Assembly: GCA_963766175.1 (NCBI GenBank)
Contig: CAVXZE010000001.1
Coordinates: forward strand, 248,001 to 312,000
DNA from: CAVXZE01 sp963766175
Lineage (GTDB): Bacteria; Myxococcota_A; UBA9160; UBA6930
Length of the DNA: 64,000 nt
Direction of reading: 5' to 3'
Shown in pieces: positions 53,931 through 62,873 of the stretch; within the stretch, counting starts at the first letter, position 1; every line of letters starts with the position of its first letter. The notes beneath the pieces are model-generated. The model did no database searches. It was given only the letters and a program-made list of their open reading frames with translations, and was not told the DNA's origin. The position numbers and the translations under genes are program-made.

Positions 53931-55352
53931 ACATTCTGAAGTGGAGGCGTTGCAGTTGCGACGCCCCTGAATTCATTGAGCTTTTCTGTGGAGTGCCGCG
54001 GCTGTTGGGCCTGCCGATACGGGGGTAATGACGACCCTCCGCACTCGACGCTCCTACGACCACACCGCATTCGAGAAATGATCTGCGAGACCGGCGATCC
54101 AGACCTGTTCCCCGAGCTGAAGATCCCTCGGTCCACGATTCGAAACTGGTTTCACTGGGGTATTCCTGACGTCGTCACGTGTGATCTGCTGTCAGTTGAA
54201 AACGCCGAGCTTCTGGCCGAAATACAGAAACTGCGTCATCGAGCGGCTGTGCTCGGAGCGATCGTCGGCCTGTTGATTGCAACGCTTCGCGTATCGGCGC
54301 GCCAACTGGACCGCGAGAGGCTTCCCGAAGGCAACGGGAAACGAGCACTGCTTCGGGCGAGCGAGTAGGATGCTACCGCTACGTGTGGCACTGCGGATCG
54401 CGCGGCTGTCGCCGTCTCGCTACCACGGCTGGCGACGCGCCGAGATCCGGTGCGAGCTTGACGATCGATCCAGCTGTCCGCGAAGCAAGCCGACACGACT
54501 GACAGCCGCTGAGGTGCGATCCGTGAAGCAAATGGTCGAGAGCGATGACCATCGCCACTTCTCGCTCCGAGGACTCGCACTCCGCGCGCAACGTATCGGA
54601 AGAGTGGTCGCGTCGCCGTCGCCGTGGTCTCGGCTGGCGCGAGAGGGCGGGTGGCGAAGGCCGCGCCGCCGTCTGTATCCAGCCAAGCCCAAGGTGGGCA
54701 TCCGTGCCGAGGCCCCGAACGAGCTGTGGCACATTGACGTCACCATCATCAAGTTGCTCGATGGCACCAGGGTCTACCTCCACGCGGTGATCGACAGCTT
54801 CTCGCGGCGGATCCTGGCGTGGACCCTAGAGGAGCGGCTGGGGGCCGGTGGGACATGCCGGATTCTCTTGGAGGCCGGTCGTCGCCTGGGCACGCGTCCG
54901 GTCGAGACCACCGTGATGGCTGACTCGGGTACGGAGAATGTGAACGGGAATGTCAACGATCTGCTCGACCGCGAGGGGTTGAGGCGTGTCCTGGCACAGG
55001 TGGAAGGGAGCTTCTCCAACTCCATGATCGAGGCCTTCTGGCGATCCTTGAGGCACGCATGGTTGTATCTGCACAACCTGGACGATACGGCAACGCTACG
55101 GCGCCTCATCGCGTTCTACGTGAGAGCGCACAATGAGACGATTCCCCATGCGGCATTCAATGGTCAGACGCCTGATGAGATGTACTTCGGCCATGGGGAC
55201 GCGGTGGTCATCGATCTTTCCGCCGCGCGTGTGAGGGTGCGCCAGGAGCGAATGAAGGCGAACCGGATGGCGACCTGCGGAGTCTGCGCAGGAGGGCATG
55301 ATTTCGGTGCGTCGCAATTGCATCGGGCGGAGTGCAGAATGCCCTGAGATGC
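53924..55352 (+). mobile_element. rve-transposase element (IS3/IS481-like), near-complete but decayed
   Basis: The left end (TTTCAGGACATTCTGAAGTG, GCAGTTGCGACGCCCC) and the right end near 55.30-55.35 kb (TGCGTCGCAATTGCA, GCAGAATGCCCTGA) are imperfect inverted copies. One transposase gene lies inside, broken twice. Three other footprints of this family occur nearby. Confidence 0.75.
54028..55347 (+). pseudogene. rve-family transposase, broken by two frameshifts
   Basis: An original single protein of about 440 residues is split over three pieces: MTTLRTRRSYDHTAFEK from 54028; then ICETGDPDLFPELKIPRST to LLRASE in a second frame; then MLPLRVALRIARLSPSRYH back in the first frame to the end. The rve core has the DDE residues in ELWHIDVTII, VMADSGTENVN and SNSMIEAFWRSLR. 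Breaks are near 54078 and 54366. The long 3' part could still be translated. Confidence 0.8.
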
Positions 55353-55366
55353 AGCAGCGCGAGAAA

Positions 55367-55945
55367 CTAGGAAGTATCCCACGTGAACCGGAAATCGATC
55401 ACATCACCCCGGACCTGCGGGACGATACGCCCCCTCGTGCCGGCCAGATCGAAGAGGGGGTAGAACGAGGCGGCGACGGCGCGCGGATAGATGGGACTTT
55501 CAAATGCGGATCGCGGTGCGCCCTCCCACTGCAGGCAGCCCGAGGCCTCTCCTTCGGTGGACCACTCCAGCTTGCCTGCGTCACGGGTCACCGCCTTCCA
55601 CGCGGTGGGGAGCCAGCGGGCGAGCCGGTCGGGCGAGCGACCCAGGACCGCGAGGCCGCCGCTGATGATGGGTCGGAAGAACGGCTCATCAAATGTGGAT
55701 GCGAGCGAGCGGCGCGCCAGCTTGATCACCCCCTCCTCAGAACCCGCCGCCCGGAAGAGCGCTTCGGCGGCCTCCACCACGTAGGCCCACTGCAGCCATT
55801 CGAGTCGGCCAGACGAGCGAATGGCCTGAAGCGTCGCCTCGGACATCAGCCTCAGAGCGCGCGAACCGAGCTCCGGATCTGCCTCGAGGAAACGCAGGTT
55901 GGCCTTGCAGTATGCAGCCAGAATCGCGGCGGAGGAGTCTTTCAT
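55367..55945 (-). CDS. Hypothetical protein, DUF2378/HNOB-like pattern
   Basis: 192 residues, start ATG after GCGGGAGC. Not firmly recognised. The order of helical part (VVEAAEALFRAAG, ARRSLASTFDEPFF), then LPTAWKAVTRDAGKLEW, then a strand-rich end DVIDFRFTWD resembles the TIGR02265 layout. A fragile link by pattern only. Its promoter region was cut by the IS630-type insertion 60 bases upstream. Confidence 0.6.
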   Translation of the reverse strand: MKDSSAAILAAYCKANLRFLEADPELGSRALRLMSEATLQAIRSSGRLEWLQWAYVVEAAEALFRAAGSEEGVIKLARRSLASTFDEPFFRPIISGGLAVLGRSPDRLARWLPTAWKAVTRDAGKLEWSTEGEASGCLQWEGAPRSAFESPIYPRAVAASFYPLFDLAGTRGRIVPQVRGDVIDFRFTWDTS

Positions 55946-56007
55946 CGGAGCTCCCGCTCAGTGTCGCCTTGATCGGCAGATCCGGCCGGCTGCTTGACAT
56001 CGAGCTA

Positions 56008-57110
56008 GAGAGTTTCGCGTAATACAGTGACATTCAAGGCAAGGAAAGACCGCTCTTGTGGAGGAAGCCGAGCAGGAGCGATCGCCGGCGGTTGAGTCGC
56101 CGGCGGGCGAGACGGAGGGTGCGGCGGAGCGGTCTGTGGCCTTCGGGGCAGAAGTTGCCGGCAACGGTTCGCTTGTACCAGGACCAGGCCCCTTCGACCG
56201 GATTGAGGTCAGGGGCGTAGGCCAGCAGCCGGATGAGCGTGAGCCAGTGCGTTTCTTGTGCGACGAACCGGCGGGTGGCGATGCTTCGGTGAGGGTTGAC
56301 ACCATCCCAGATCACGATGACGGGTCCGGGCAGGTGCTGGTGAAGCTGCTTGAGGAACTGGATGACGTGCTCGGAGCGAACGGCCCCGGGGACCAGGCGG
56401 AGGAAGAAGCGGGCTCGACGACCGTGAGGGGAGTAGGCCGTTCCTCCAATCGCCGAGAGGTGCTTCCAGTGGCCGAAGCGATGTTCTAGGACCGGGGTTT
56501 GTCCCCGCGGCGCCCACGTGCACTGGACCGAGGGCCGCTCCGAGAATCCGCTCTCGTCGACGAAGACGATCGTTGCGCCTTGGCGTGCGGCGTTTTTTTG
56601 CCGCCGGCCAAGTCGTCTTGACCCAGCGTTCGATCGCCGCCTCGTCGCGCTCACGTGCCCGCGTCGTGGGCTTCTGCCGCGACCACCCCAGCTTGCGGAG
56701 CACGCGCCACACGTGGCCCGGGTGGTAGCGAACCCCCGCGAGTTGTTCGATGATCTCCGCCACCCGAGAAAGCGTCCAGTATTCGGTGGGGTAGCCCGAT
56801 CCGCGAGGGCCCCCGAGCAACACCTCCTCGACCTGCTGGAGCTGCTCTTCCGAAAGCCGAGGCTTCCGCCCAGCCCGCCCGGCCCCTCGCAAGCCTTCCG
56901 GGCCCTGCTGCTCCCATGCCTGGGCCCACCGCATCGCGGTCGTGCGGCTTACCTCCAGGCGCCGCGCCACCGACGACTGCGTCTCGCCTTGCTCGAACAA
57001 TCGCACCGCTCGCATGCGGCGCCGCTCAAGACCCTCGAAGTCGCGACGTGCCATTCCCTGTCCCCCCGCGCAGGAGTGTAGCGAATGTCACTGTATTACG
57101 CGAGATTCTC
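56008..57110 (-). mobile_element. IS630-family insertion sequence
   Basis: Ends (56008-56035 and 57083-57110) are inverted copies sharing CGCGTAATACAGTGACATTC with two mismatches further out. TA lies on both sides, as expected of IS630/Tc1 target choice. 1,103 bp with one transposase. Confidence 0.85.
56034..57054 (-). pseudogene. IS630-family transposase, frame changed in an A7 run
   Basis: The first part (MARRDFEGLERRRMRAVRL, helix-turn-helix SSVARRLEVSRTTAMRWAQ, and RWVKTTWPA) ends its useful frame at seven A (T run 56593-56599). The second part holds the catalytic domain: IVFVDESGFSE, VIVIWDGVNPHRS and YAPDLNPVEGAWSWYK. Six A would fuse them into one protein of about 340 residues. Some IS630 members use slippage at such runs, so it may not be dead. 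Confidence 0.8.
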
Positions 57111-57113
57111 TAG

Positions 57114-57249
57114 CCAAGGAGTTTGCCAGCGTACTACTGGGATTGGGCTCAGGGCACTCCGTCGCGAGGGGCTGATGGAAGCTCCGCTAGACGGAAGGGC
57201 TTTCGCAGCTTGCCAACGCGCGACTTCCCGAGCAGCCGGCTCTGGATGT
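57114..57249. other. Short region with no gene between IS630 and the rve remnant
   Basis: Nothing recognised. It would have been the promoter region of the 55.4-kb gene before the IS630-type insertion. Confidence 0.4.
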
Positions 57250-57415
57250 CCCGCGAGAGTGACCGCTCATGAAGAGCACTCGCACGTAGCTGCATCGGGT
57301 GCGGAGACTCGTCATCGCACCCGTATCGGCAGGGCCGGCAATCGGGGAGTCTATCGGAGAGGCTCAACGGATCCCGGGCCATCGCAGCCGGCAAAATGCC
57401 CGTTTCAGGACGCCT
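57250..57415 (-). mobile_element. Diverged 5' remnant of the rve element
   Basis: On the minus strand, GCCCTGCCGATACGGG, then ATGACGAGTCTCCGCACCCG and preceding TTGAGCC match the start of the element at 53.95-54.06 kb with about one change in five bases. No downstream transposase remains. Confidence 0.55.
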
Positions 57416-57430
57416 TGAAGCGCAGCACCA

Positions 57431-59176
57431 CTATGACTCGGAGTGCTCCCGCGCCCGGGGACCTTTCGAGGCGCGCTTGGACACCGCGAGCGTGTGGTCT
57501 GATTCCGGTGAAGCCTCGCCCGCAGGGAACCAGAGCGTGAAGACCGCGCCGCCTTCCGGGCGGTTTTCCGCTTCGATCCAGCCCCCGTTCTGGCGAGCCA
57601 ACTCCCAGCTGAGGCTGAGGCCCAGGCCGAAACGTCCAGGGCGGCCCGTCGTGAAGAAGGGGTCGAAGATGTGCGGCAGATGGGCTGCGGGGATGCCGGG
57701 ACCTCGGTCGGACACGCTCACGACGGCGCCGCCCTCCCGATTGCCCAGCTCGACCTCGATGACGGCGTCCTCCTCGCTCGCCTGGAACGCGTTCAGCAGC
57801 AGGTGAAAGACGATGTGCACCACCTCCGACTCGGCCGCGTAGATGGTCGGCACGCTCCCGGTGCGCTTCAGTCGGACCGCGATCTCCTTCCGACCGAAGC
57901 GCGCCATTGCCACGGCCCTCTCAGTCGGCCTTGAGAGATCGACAGGGTGTCGTACCGATTCGTCGTCGCGTTTCTCGGCAAACATCCTGAGCTGCTCTAC
58001 GATGAGCCGGATCCGTTCAACTCCTTCCCGGGATTCGGAGATCATCGTTTCGGCGTCTTCTGCCACCGAGTGGACCTCGGCCGGTAGGGCTCCGCGGCGG
58101 GTGGGATCCGCGGCCTCCTGGACGAAGGGCTCCAGGAGAGCCAGGTTGGCCGAGAGGTACGTCAGGGGGTTGTTCACTTCATGCGCAACGCCCGCGGCGA
58201 GGTGCCCAACTGCCGCCTGGCGATTCGTCATCTCGATTTCGCGCTCGCTCCGCCTCACCGCCGTGCGATCCGCGATCACCGCTCCGACACCTACGACCTG
58301 CCCTCGCCGCTTGAGCCAGAATCCCTCCGTTTCGAACTCCAGGGAGGTTCGGGCTCGCATCTCCTCGAGAACTTCGCCAATCGGGCGACCTTCCGGGTTT
58401 CCGCCCTCGAACCAGGTCTTCGCCGCGGCGTTGCAGTCCACCACCTGGCCGCGCCGGTCGGCAACGAGGAATCCCGTCTCCATCTGCTCGACGGCTTCAC
58501 CTCGCGAGAACGGCAGGTAGTGAGCAGCCCACGTGAGGTCGAGCACGACGGTGCGGACGGCGACCGCTGACGCACCGAGCACGATCGGTGTAGGATCCAG
58601 ATGCGGCACGCCGAGCCCCACGTAGGCCACGTTCGCGAGGAGGGGTCCCAGCACTGCAACCGTGATCAGCCAGCGATCACTTCCGCTGCGAGGGACGCCG
58701 ATGTCGGCGAGCGAGCGCAGGAAAACGTGCAGGCCGAGGAGAACCAGACTCCACGCGTAGGCACCGTGGACAAAGAACAGCGGACCGTGCGTCGCCGGCT
58801 TGGCATACCAATCGAGAAAGAGCGTCGCCCGATCCCAGTAGAGCGCGGAGTAGCTCGCGAGCGGCAGGAGTGCGATCGCACCCAGGACCCACCACCGCTT
58901 CCGGACCCATCCCGGGGATCGCGCTTCCAGCGCACTCCAGAGCCACGCCGGCCCAAGCGCGCTCACGCCCAGAAAGAGAAGACGCCGAGCGGCAACTACA
59001 TCGGATGGCGCCTCTGCGTGCCGAACGAAGAGCTCGCCCGCAGCCCAGCAAAGCGCGGCGACGGCGAGGGTCGCAACGCTCGCAATCCGGTGGCGCCATG
59101 CCGCTGCGACCAGGAGGTCGAGCGCGATCCACCCACAAACGCCAATCGTCCCGACGAGAGCCAGCTCGTAGAGCAC
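57431..59176 (-). CDS. Membrane histidine kinase with PAS domain
   Basis: 581 residues from GTG. The first 215 residues form six or seven membrane segments of the histidine-kinase 7TM type (for example LALVGTIGVCGWIALDLLVA, LITVAVLGPLLANVAYVGLG). Then a PAS domain (METGFLVADRRGQVVDCNAA), phosphoacceptor His332 in GVAHEVNNPLTYLSAN, and an ATPase with LLLNAFQAS, DRGPGIPAAHLPHIFDPFF and GLGLSLSWELA. The 7TM sensor may detect a membrane or lipophilic signal. No regulator is adjacent on the strand; the REC-PilZ gene starts 360 bases away in the opposite direction. Confidence 0.9.
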   Translation of the reverse strand: MLYELALVGTIGVCGWIALDLLVAAAWRHRIASVATLAVAALCWAAGELFVRHAEAPSDVVAARRLLFLGVSALGPAWLWSALEARSPGWVRKRWWVLGAIALLPLASYSALYWDRATLFLDWYAKPATHGPLFFVHGAYAWSLVLLGLHVFLRSLADIGVPRSGSDRWLITVAVLGPLLANVAYVGLGVPHLDPTPIVLGASAVAVRTVVLDLTWAAHYLPFSRGEAVEQMETGFLVADRRGQVVDCNAAAKTWFEGGNPEGRPIGEVLEEMRARTSLEFETEGFWLKRRGQVVGVGAVIADRTAVRRSEREIEMTNRQAAVGHLAAGVAHEVNNPLTYLSANLALLEPFVQEAADPTRRGALPAEVHSVAEDAETMISESREGVERIRLIVEQLRMFAEKRDDESVRHPVDLSRPTERAVAMARFGRKEIAVRLKRTGSVPTIYAAESEVVHIVFHLLLNAFQASEEDAVIEVELGNREGGAVVSVSDRGPGIPAAHLPHIFDPFFTTGRPGRFGLGLSLSWELARQNGGWIEAENRPEGGAVFTLWFPAGEASPESDHTLAVSKRASKGPRAREHSES

Positions 59177-59538
59177 CGCCGCACCCCTTCAAGTGGGGCC
59201 TAGCGCGGACTCGCCCGCGAGGCGGTGTGCAGCATCACACCTATCGCTTCCACATCGCGCAGCAGTACGGGTTCCGAGCCTGCGACCGCAGTGTGTCCGC
59301 GAGGCGTACTCCCTTGGATCGTGATGACCGCTACGGCTCCAGCGTGATCCAGCTCACGGTGTCCGCTGCGGTTCTGGGCGGAGGCGGCGAACGGCACCGT
59401 CACCTTCACTCGAAGATGTGGATGAGACTCCGGATGAGTTCAGCGAACAGACGGGTACAGCAGCTGTTGTGCGATCGATCACGCCGAGCTCTTCGCCGCG
59501 CACCGACCTCTCAGGGTGGGACTACAGAAGGGGGTTTC
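59177..59538. other. Divergent intergenic region, no gene recognised
   Basis: About 360 bases between the two divergently transcribed signalling genes, so both promoters should be here. GGATGAGTTCAGCGAACAGACGGG (59432-59455) resembles 51411-51434. No tRNA or RNA gene seen. Confidence 0.4.
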
Positions 59539-60270
59539 GTGGCCGGCCGAAAGCTGCTGCTCCTCATCGATGCGGGCGGCGAGTCGATGCACGTGCTCGC
59601 CTCGCGTGTCCGTCGCCTGGGCTACCTGGCGGTTCGTGCCAAGACCACGGAAGAAGCGAAGCAGTTCCTGTGTGATCCCCGCTACACCGTGAGCGCTGCG
59701 GTGATCCCACCGGACCTCCCCGCTGCGAACCTACGGTCCGCGCTCGAGGCGTTGCAGAAAATCTCCGCCGCTCGGCACCTCGTTTTCCTGGTGAGCGGGA
59801 GCTGGCCGCCATCCCGTACGCGCAGGGAGTTGGCGCACTCGGGCGTAGAGTTCGCGCTGTGGGAGCCGGTCGATGCTCACACACTTCGCTTTCAAATCAA
59901 CCGCGCGATGGCTGGGCACATCCCCCGCGCCTCGCGGCGACGCGCGCTGCGGGCACCCGCCTCCTGGTCCGTCGACCTCCGCGTGGGAAAGCGCCCCAAG
60001 GAGGCACGGGTCTATTCGATCTCCGCCAAGGGCGCCTTCCTGGCGACTCCCGCTCCCGCCCTGCGCCGCACGGTCGTAGCGGCGAAGATTCCCCTTCCCA
60101 TGGCAACCGTGCGCACAATGGGACGTGTCGTCTTCACCAACGTTCCGGGCAACCTGATGAAGCGCAATCTACCCATCGGCATGGCCGTCCGCTTCGAGGG
60201 AACGCCTCCCGAGACGGAGGCGCTTCTTCAGGTCTACGCTGAGGAACGTCAGCGCGCGTTGGAGGTCTAG
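59539..60270 (+). CDS. Receiver-like domain fused to PilZ domain
   Basis: 243 residues from GTG at 59539 (after AGAAGGGGG). The N-terminal half folds like a receiver (RKLLLLIDAGGESMHVL), but in VSAAVIPPDLP the usual phosphoacceptor position is occupied by proline, so it is probably a pseudo-receiver. The C-terminal half is PilZ-like: RRRALRAPASWSVDLRVG, VYSISAKGAFLAT, MGRVVFTN and GMAVRFEG. Ligand motif is weak. Likely a scaffold or effector in the local kinase network. Confidence 0.78.
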   Translation: MAGRKLLLLIDAGGESMHVLASRVRRLGYLAVRAKTTEEAKQFLCDPRYTVSAAVIPPDLPAANLRSALEALQKISAARHLVFLVSGSWPPSRTRRELAHSGVEFALWEPVDAHTLRFQINRAMAGHIPRASRRRALRAPASWSVDLRVGKRPKEARVYSISAKGAFLATPAPALRRTVVAAKIPLPMATVRTMGRVVFTNVPGNLMKRNLPIGMAVRFEGTPPETEALLQVYAEERQRALEV

Positions 60271-60491
60271 GGCCGGGCGTTCGGGCCGCCACGGTTGGTA
60301 GGGTCGGGGGCGGGCGCGGTAGCCCGTAGGATATCCCTTGGCCGTTGTGCGTCCTCACAATCGGTACTTCCCGAAATTGCTGGGCTTTTCTCCTCCTCGC
60401 TCTCGCCCGCCCAGCCACTCAGGGTACGGCAAGATCGAGGAAAGAATCAACCTGTGCCTGAGCGCGGGAATGGCGCAGCATCGCGCTCACC

Positions 60492-60632
60492 GTGCAGGCT
60501 TTGCTCGATCTCATGACCATGCTCCTTCGCTCTATGCTCGCCTTCTTCCGAAGCCGCAATCAGCAAGCAATCGTCGAACTGGCCCTGCGGCAGCAACTCG
60601 CAACCTACGCCCAGACGCGACCGAAGCCCAGC
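60492..60632 (+). pseudogene. N-terminal fragment of an rve-type transposase/integrase
   Basis: GTG at 60492 opens MQALLDLMTMLLRSMLAFF, then RSRNQQAIVELALRQQLATY, the usual start of another IS-encoded integrase-type transposase (the leading hydrophobic helix and the ELALRQQLA motif). It is cut after PKP by the element remnant at 60633. Confidence 0.65.
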
Positions 60633-60633
60633 T

Positions 60634-60895
60634 GTGTTTCAGGACATTCTGGAGCGGAAGCGTTGCAGTTGCGATGCCCCTGAATTGATTGAGCTCTTCT
60701 ATGATAGGCCTCGATTGCTGACTGAGATGTACTTCGGCAACGCGGACAGGGTGGTCATCGATCTTGCCGCCGCGCGGGTGAGGGCGAGCCAGGAGCGAAT
60801 GAAGGCGAACCGGATGGCGACCTGTGGCGTCTGTGCAGGAGGTCATGATTTTGGGACGTCGCAATTCCAGCGGGGGGAGTGCGGAAGTTTCTGAG
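60634..60895 (+). mobile_element. Internally deleted 262-bp copy of the rve element
   Basis: Left end (TTTCAGGACATTCTGGAGCG, GCAGTTGCGATGCCCC) and right end (GACGTCGCAATTCCAGCG, TTTCTGAGA) both remain, matching those at 53.92 and 55.35 kb. Between them only the last codons of the transposase survive (EMYFGNADRVVIDLAAARV). It looks like a MITE-type derivative that could move with a helper. Confidence 0.7.
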
Positions 60896-60917
60896 ATGCA
60901 ACAGGGTGAGAAGTGGA

Positions 60918-62666
60918 TCAGGCCTCTCCGCGCAGTTCCGGCAACGCGACCCGGAAGGTCGTGCCAGCGCCGGGCTGCGAGTCGACGGTGATCTGGCCGC
61001 CATGGTTTCGGACGATCTGGTACGAGATGGAGAGGCCCAGGCCGGTCCCCTGCCCGACCGGCTTGGTCGTGAAGAAGGGATCGAAGATGTGCTCGATGGC
61101 GTCGTCCGGAATCCCGCAGCCCTCGTCCTCGATGGACACAATGACACAACCCGCTTCATACGCAGTACCTATGCGGATCGCGCCTTGCCGATCGATGGAC
61201 TGGGAGGCGTTGATGAGAAGGTTGAGAAAGACCTGCTTGAGTTCCTGGGAACAGCCACCGACTTCGGGGATTTCCGCGTAGTAGCGCTCGATGCGACAGC
61301 CGGCCGGAAGCTGTGGCTTTGCCACCCGCAGCACCGCGTCGAGTAGGGGCTGCAAGGCGATGCGCTCGTGATCTCCGCCGTCGGCGCGGGAGAAGTCCTT
61401 GACGTCGCGAACGATGGTGGCGACCCGGTCCACACCCTCGACGCTCTCGTTCATGAGCTCGCGCCCCTCTTCGATCTCCGCGTTGAGCTCGTGGACAAGC
61501 CTCGCGGAGAGCTTCGCGTGTACTGTGTCGAGGAGATTCACCATGGCACACAGGTTGGCGCGCACGTAGGCCATCGGGTTGTTGATCTCGTGGGCGATCC
61601 CGGCTGCGAGCTGGCCCACAGCGGCGAGGCGGTCGGATACGATGAGGCGACTGCGCAGGTTCGCGATTTCTCGCAGATCGCGCGCCACCAGGACTAGGCC
61701 GATCTGGTTCTGCTGTCTGTCGTAGAGTTGCGACATGGAGACCGATACCGGCACTAGATCGCCGGCCAAGGAGCGCAAGAGGGTCTCTTGCTCGCGAAGC
61801 CCGTCCGAAGGATCGATCTCGGCCTCCTCCAGCAAGTCCGCCATGGTGCGACCCTCCAGGGTCCCAGGCTCGGCTCCGAGCAGCCGTTCCATTCCCGGAT
61901 TGGCGATGCGGATGCGTCCGTCGAGGCGCAGCAGCGCGACGCCATCCGGTAGCGTCGTCAGGATCTTGGACGCGAAGGCTCCGGGCGCCATCAACGAGTA
62001 GCCGTAGCGGTAGAAGCTCCACGCCATCGCACCTACCAGCAGGGTGATAGCGGTTGTCCCCAGGCGGGGCGCGACATGCCCCATCGCAGGAAGCACACCG
62101 TCCGTCCACGTTCCGATCACCAGCGGTAGCGCGACCCCGGCGAACAGCATGTAGGCCTGGCGCCGCTCGGCCGATGGCGTCGTGGAGCGGAAGTCGCGAA
62201 GAGCGAGGAAAGCGCCCGCAAATAGCGTGCACGAGGTCAGGAGGTAGGCCGCCGGGAAGAGCGGGCCGACGGTGTAGCCCCAACCCCAATCGGTCTGCAC
62301 GACGGAGGGGTGTAGCCAGGGCGTCGCGAGATCGAGCAGCACGAACGCGCCGGCAAGGCCGTAGAGCGAGGGAAGCAGCGGTCGCCAGCGAAGGGCTGGG
62401 TGACTCGTCAGAATGAGAAACAGATGCAGCGCGATCGGACCGATCGTTACCCAGCCCAACGAAGAGAGCTTGACGAGAAGAAGAACCGCCTGGGCGTCGT
62501 GGGCCGAATTCCAAAGCGCCTCACACAGCGCCCAGTGGGCGCCCGCCGCGCAGAGAAAGGCCCCCGTGCGGTTAGCGGGGTGGCGGGAATCGCGGACCAG
62601 GATCGCAGTCGCCAGGACGCAGTAGGCAACACAAGAAAGGATTGGCAGCAGGACGAAGACCTTCAA
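60918..62666 (-). CDS. Membrane histidine kinase with PAS domain
   Basis: 582 residues taking TTG at 62666 as start (GGAGC just upstream); the open frame reaches 62846 but that part looks non-coding and contains a tRNA-like end. Seven membrane segments fill residues 1-215 (VFVLLPILSCVAYCVLATAI, ITLLVGAMAWSFYRYGYSL). A PAS domain (TLPDGVALLRLDGRIRIANP) precedes phosphoacceptor His359 in GIAHEINNPMAYVRAN and an ATPase with LLINASQSI, DEGCGIPDDAIEHIFDPFF and GTGLGLSISYQIV. Same layout as the 57.4-kb kinase, probably a paralogue. Confidence 0.9.
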   Translation of the reverse strand: MKVFVLLPILSCVAYCVLATAILVRDSRHPANRTGAFLCAAGAHWALCEALWNSAHDAQAVLLLVKLSSLGWVTIGPIALHLFLILTSHPALRWRPLLPSLYGLAGAFVLLDLATPWLHPSVVQTDWGWGYTVGPLFPAAYLLTSCTLFAGAFLALRDFRSTTPSAERRQAYMLFAGVALPLVIGTWTDGVLPAMGHVAPRLGTTAITLLVGAMAWSFYRYGYSLMAPGAFASKILTTLPDGVALLRLDGRIRIANPGMERLLGAEPGTLEGRTMADLLEEAEIDPSDGLREQETLLRSLAGDLVPVSVSMSQLYDRQQNQIGLVLVARDLREIANLRSRLIVSDRLAAVGQLAAGIAHEINNPMAYVRANLCAMVNLLDTVHAKLSARLVHELNAEIEEGRELMNESVEGVDRVATIVRDVKDFSRADGGDHERIALQPLLDAVLRVAKPQLPAGCRIERYYAEIPEVGGCSQELKQVFLNLLINASQSIDRQGAIRIGTAYEAGCVIVSIEDEGCGIPDDAIEHIFDPFFTTKPVGQGTGLGLSISYQIVRNHGGQITVDSQPGAGTTFRVALPELRGEA

Positions 62667-62816
62667 GACGGAGCTCCGAACTCTGACATCGGAGCCCCGG
62701 CGCCGCGCCTTGAAGTATCGGAGGCCGGAGGGCCAGACCGATCGGCTTGGGCGCCGGCCACATTGGGAGGGGACCCGGTGTGCCGGAGGGAGGGCGCTGC
62801 AACCGCCTGAAAAGGC

Positions 62817-62844
62817 TGGAGAAGACGAGCGAACTCGAACCGCC
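62817..62844 (-). other. tRNA 3'-end-like sequence (degenerate)
   Basis: On the minus strand GGCGG-TTCGAGT-TCGCT forms a T arm (with two G-U pairs) and is followed by CGTCTTC and TCCA, like the last 28 bases of a tRNA. The matching 5' half is missing upstream. It is either a remnant or a former attachment site. A GCCTGAAAAGGC hairpin lies next to it. Confidence 0.4.
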
Positions 62845-62873
62845 AACCTGTCGGTGAGAAAGGAACGTCAGCG

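Noticed and set aside
54277..54368. Programmed orfA-orfB frameshift, as in IS3 elements, in the rve transposase
   Set aside because: There is no slippery run at the junction, and a second frame break near 54078 shows general decay.
62667..62846. N-terminal 60-residue extension of the 60.9-kb histidine kinase
   Set aside because: It reads through a tRNA-like end and a small hairpin and has no membrane-helix or signal character; TTG at 62666 with GGAGC fits better.
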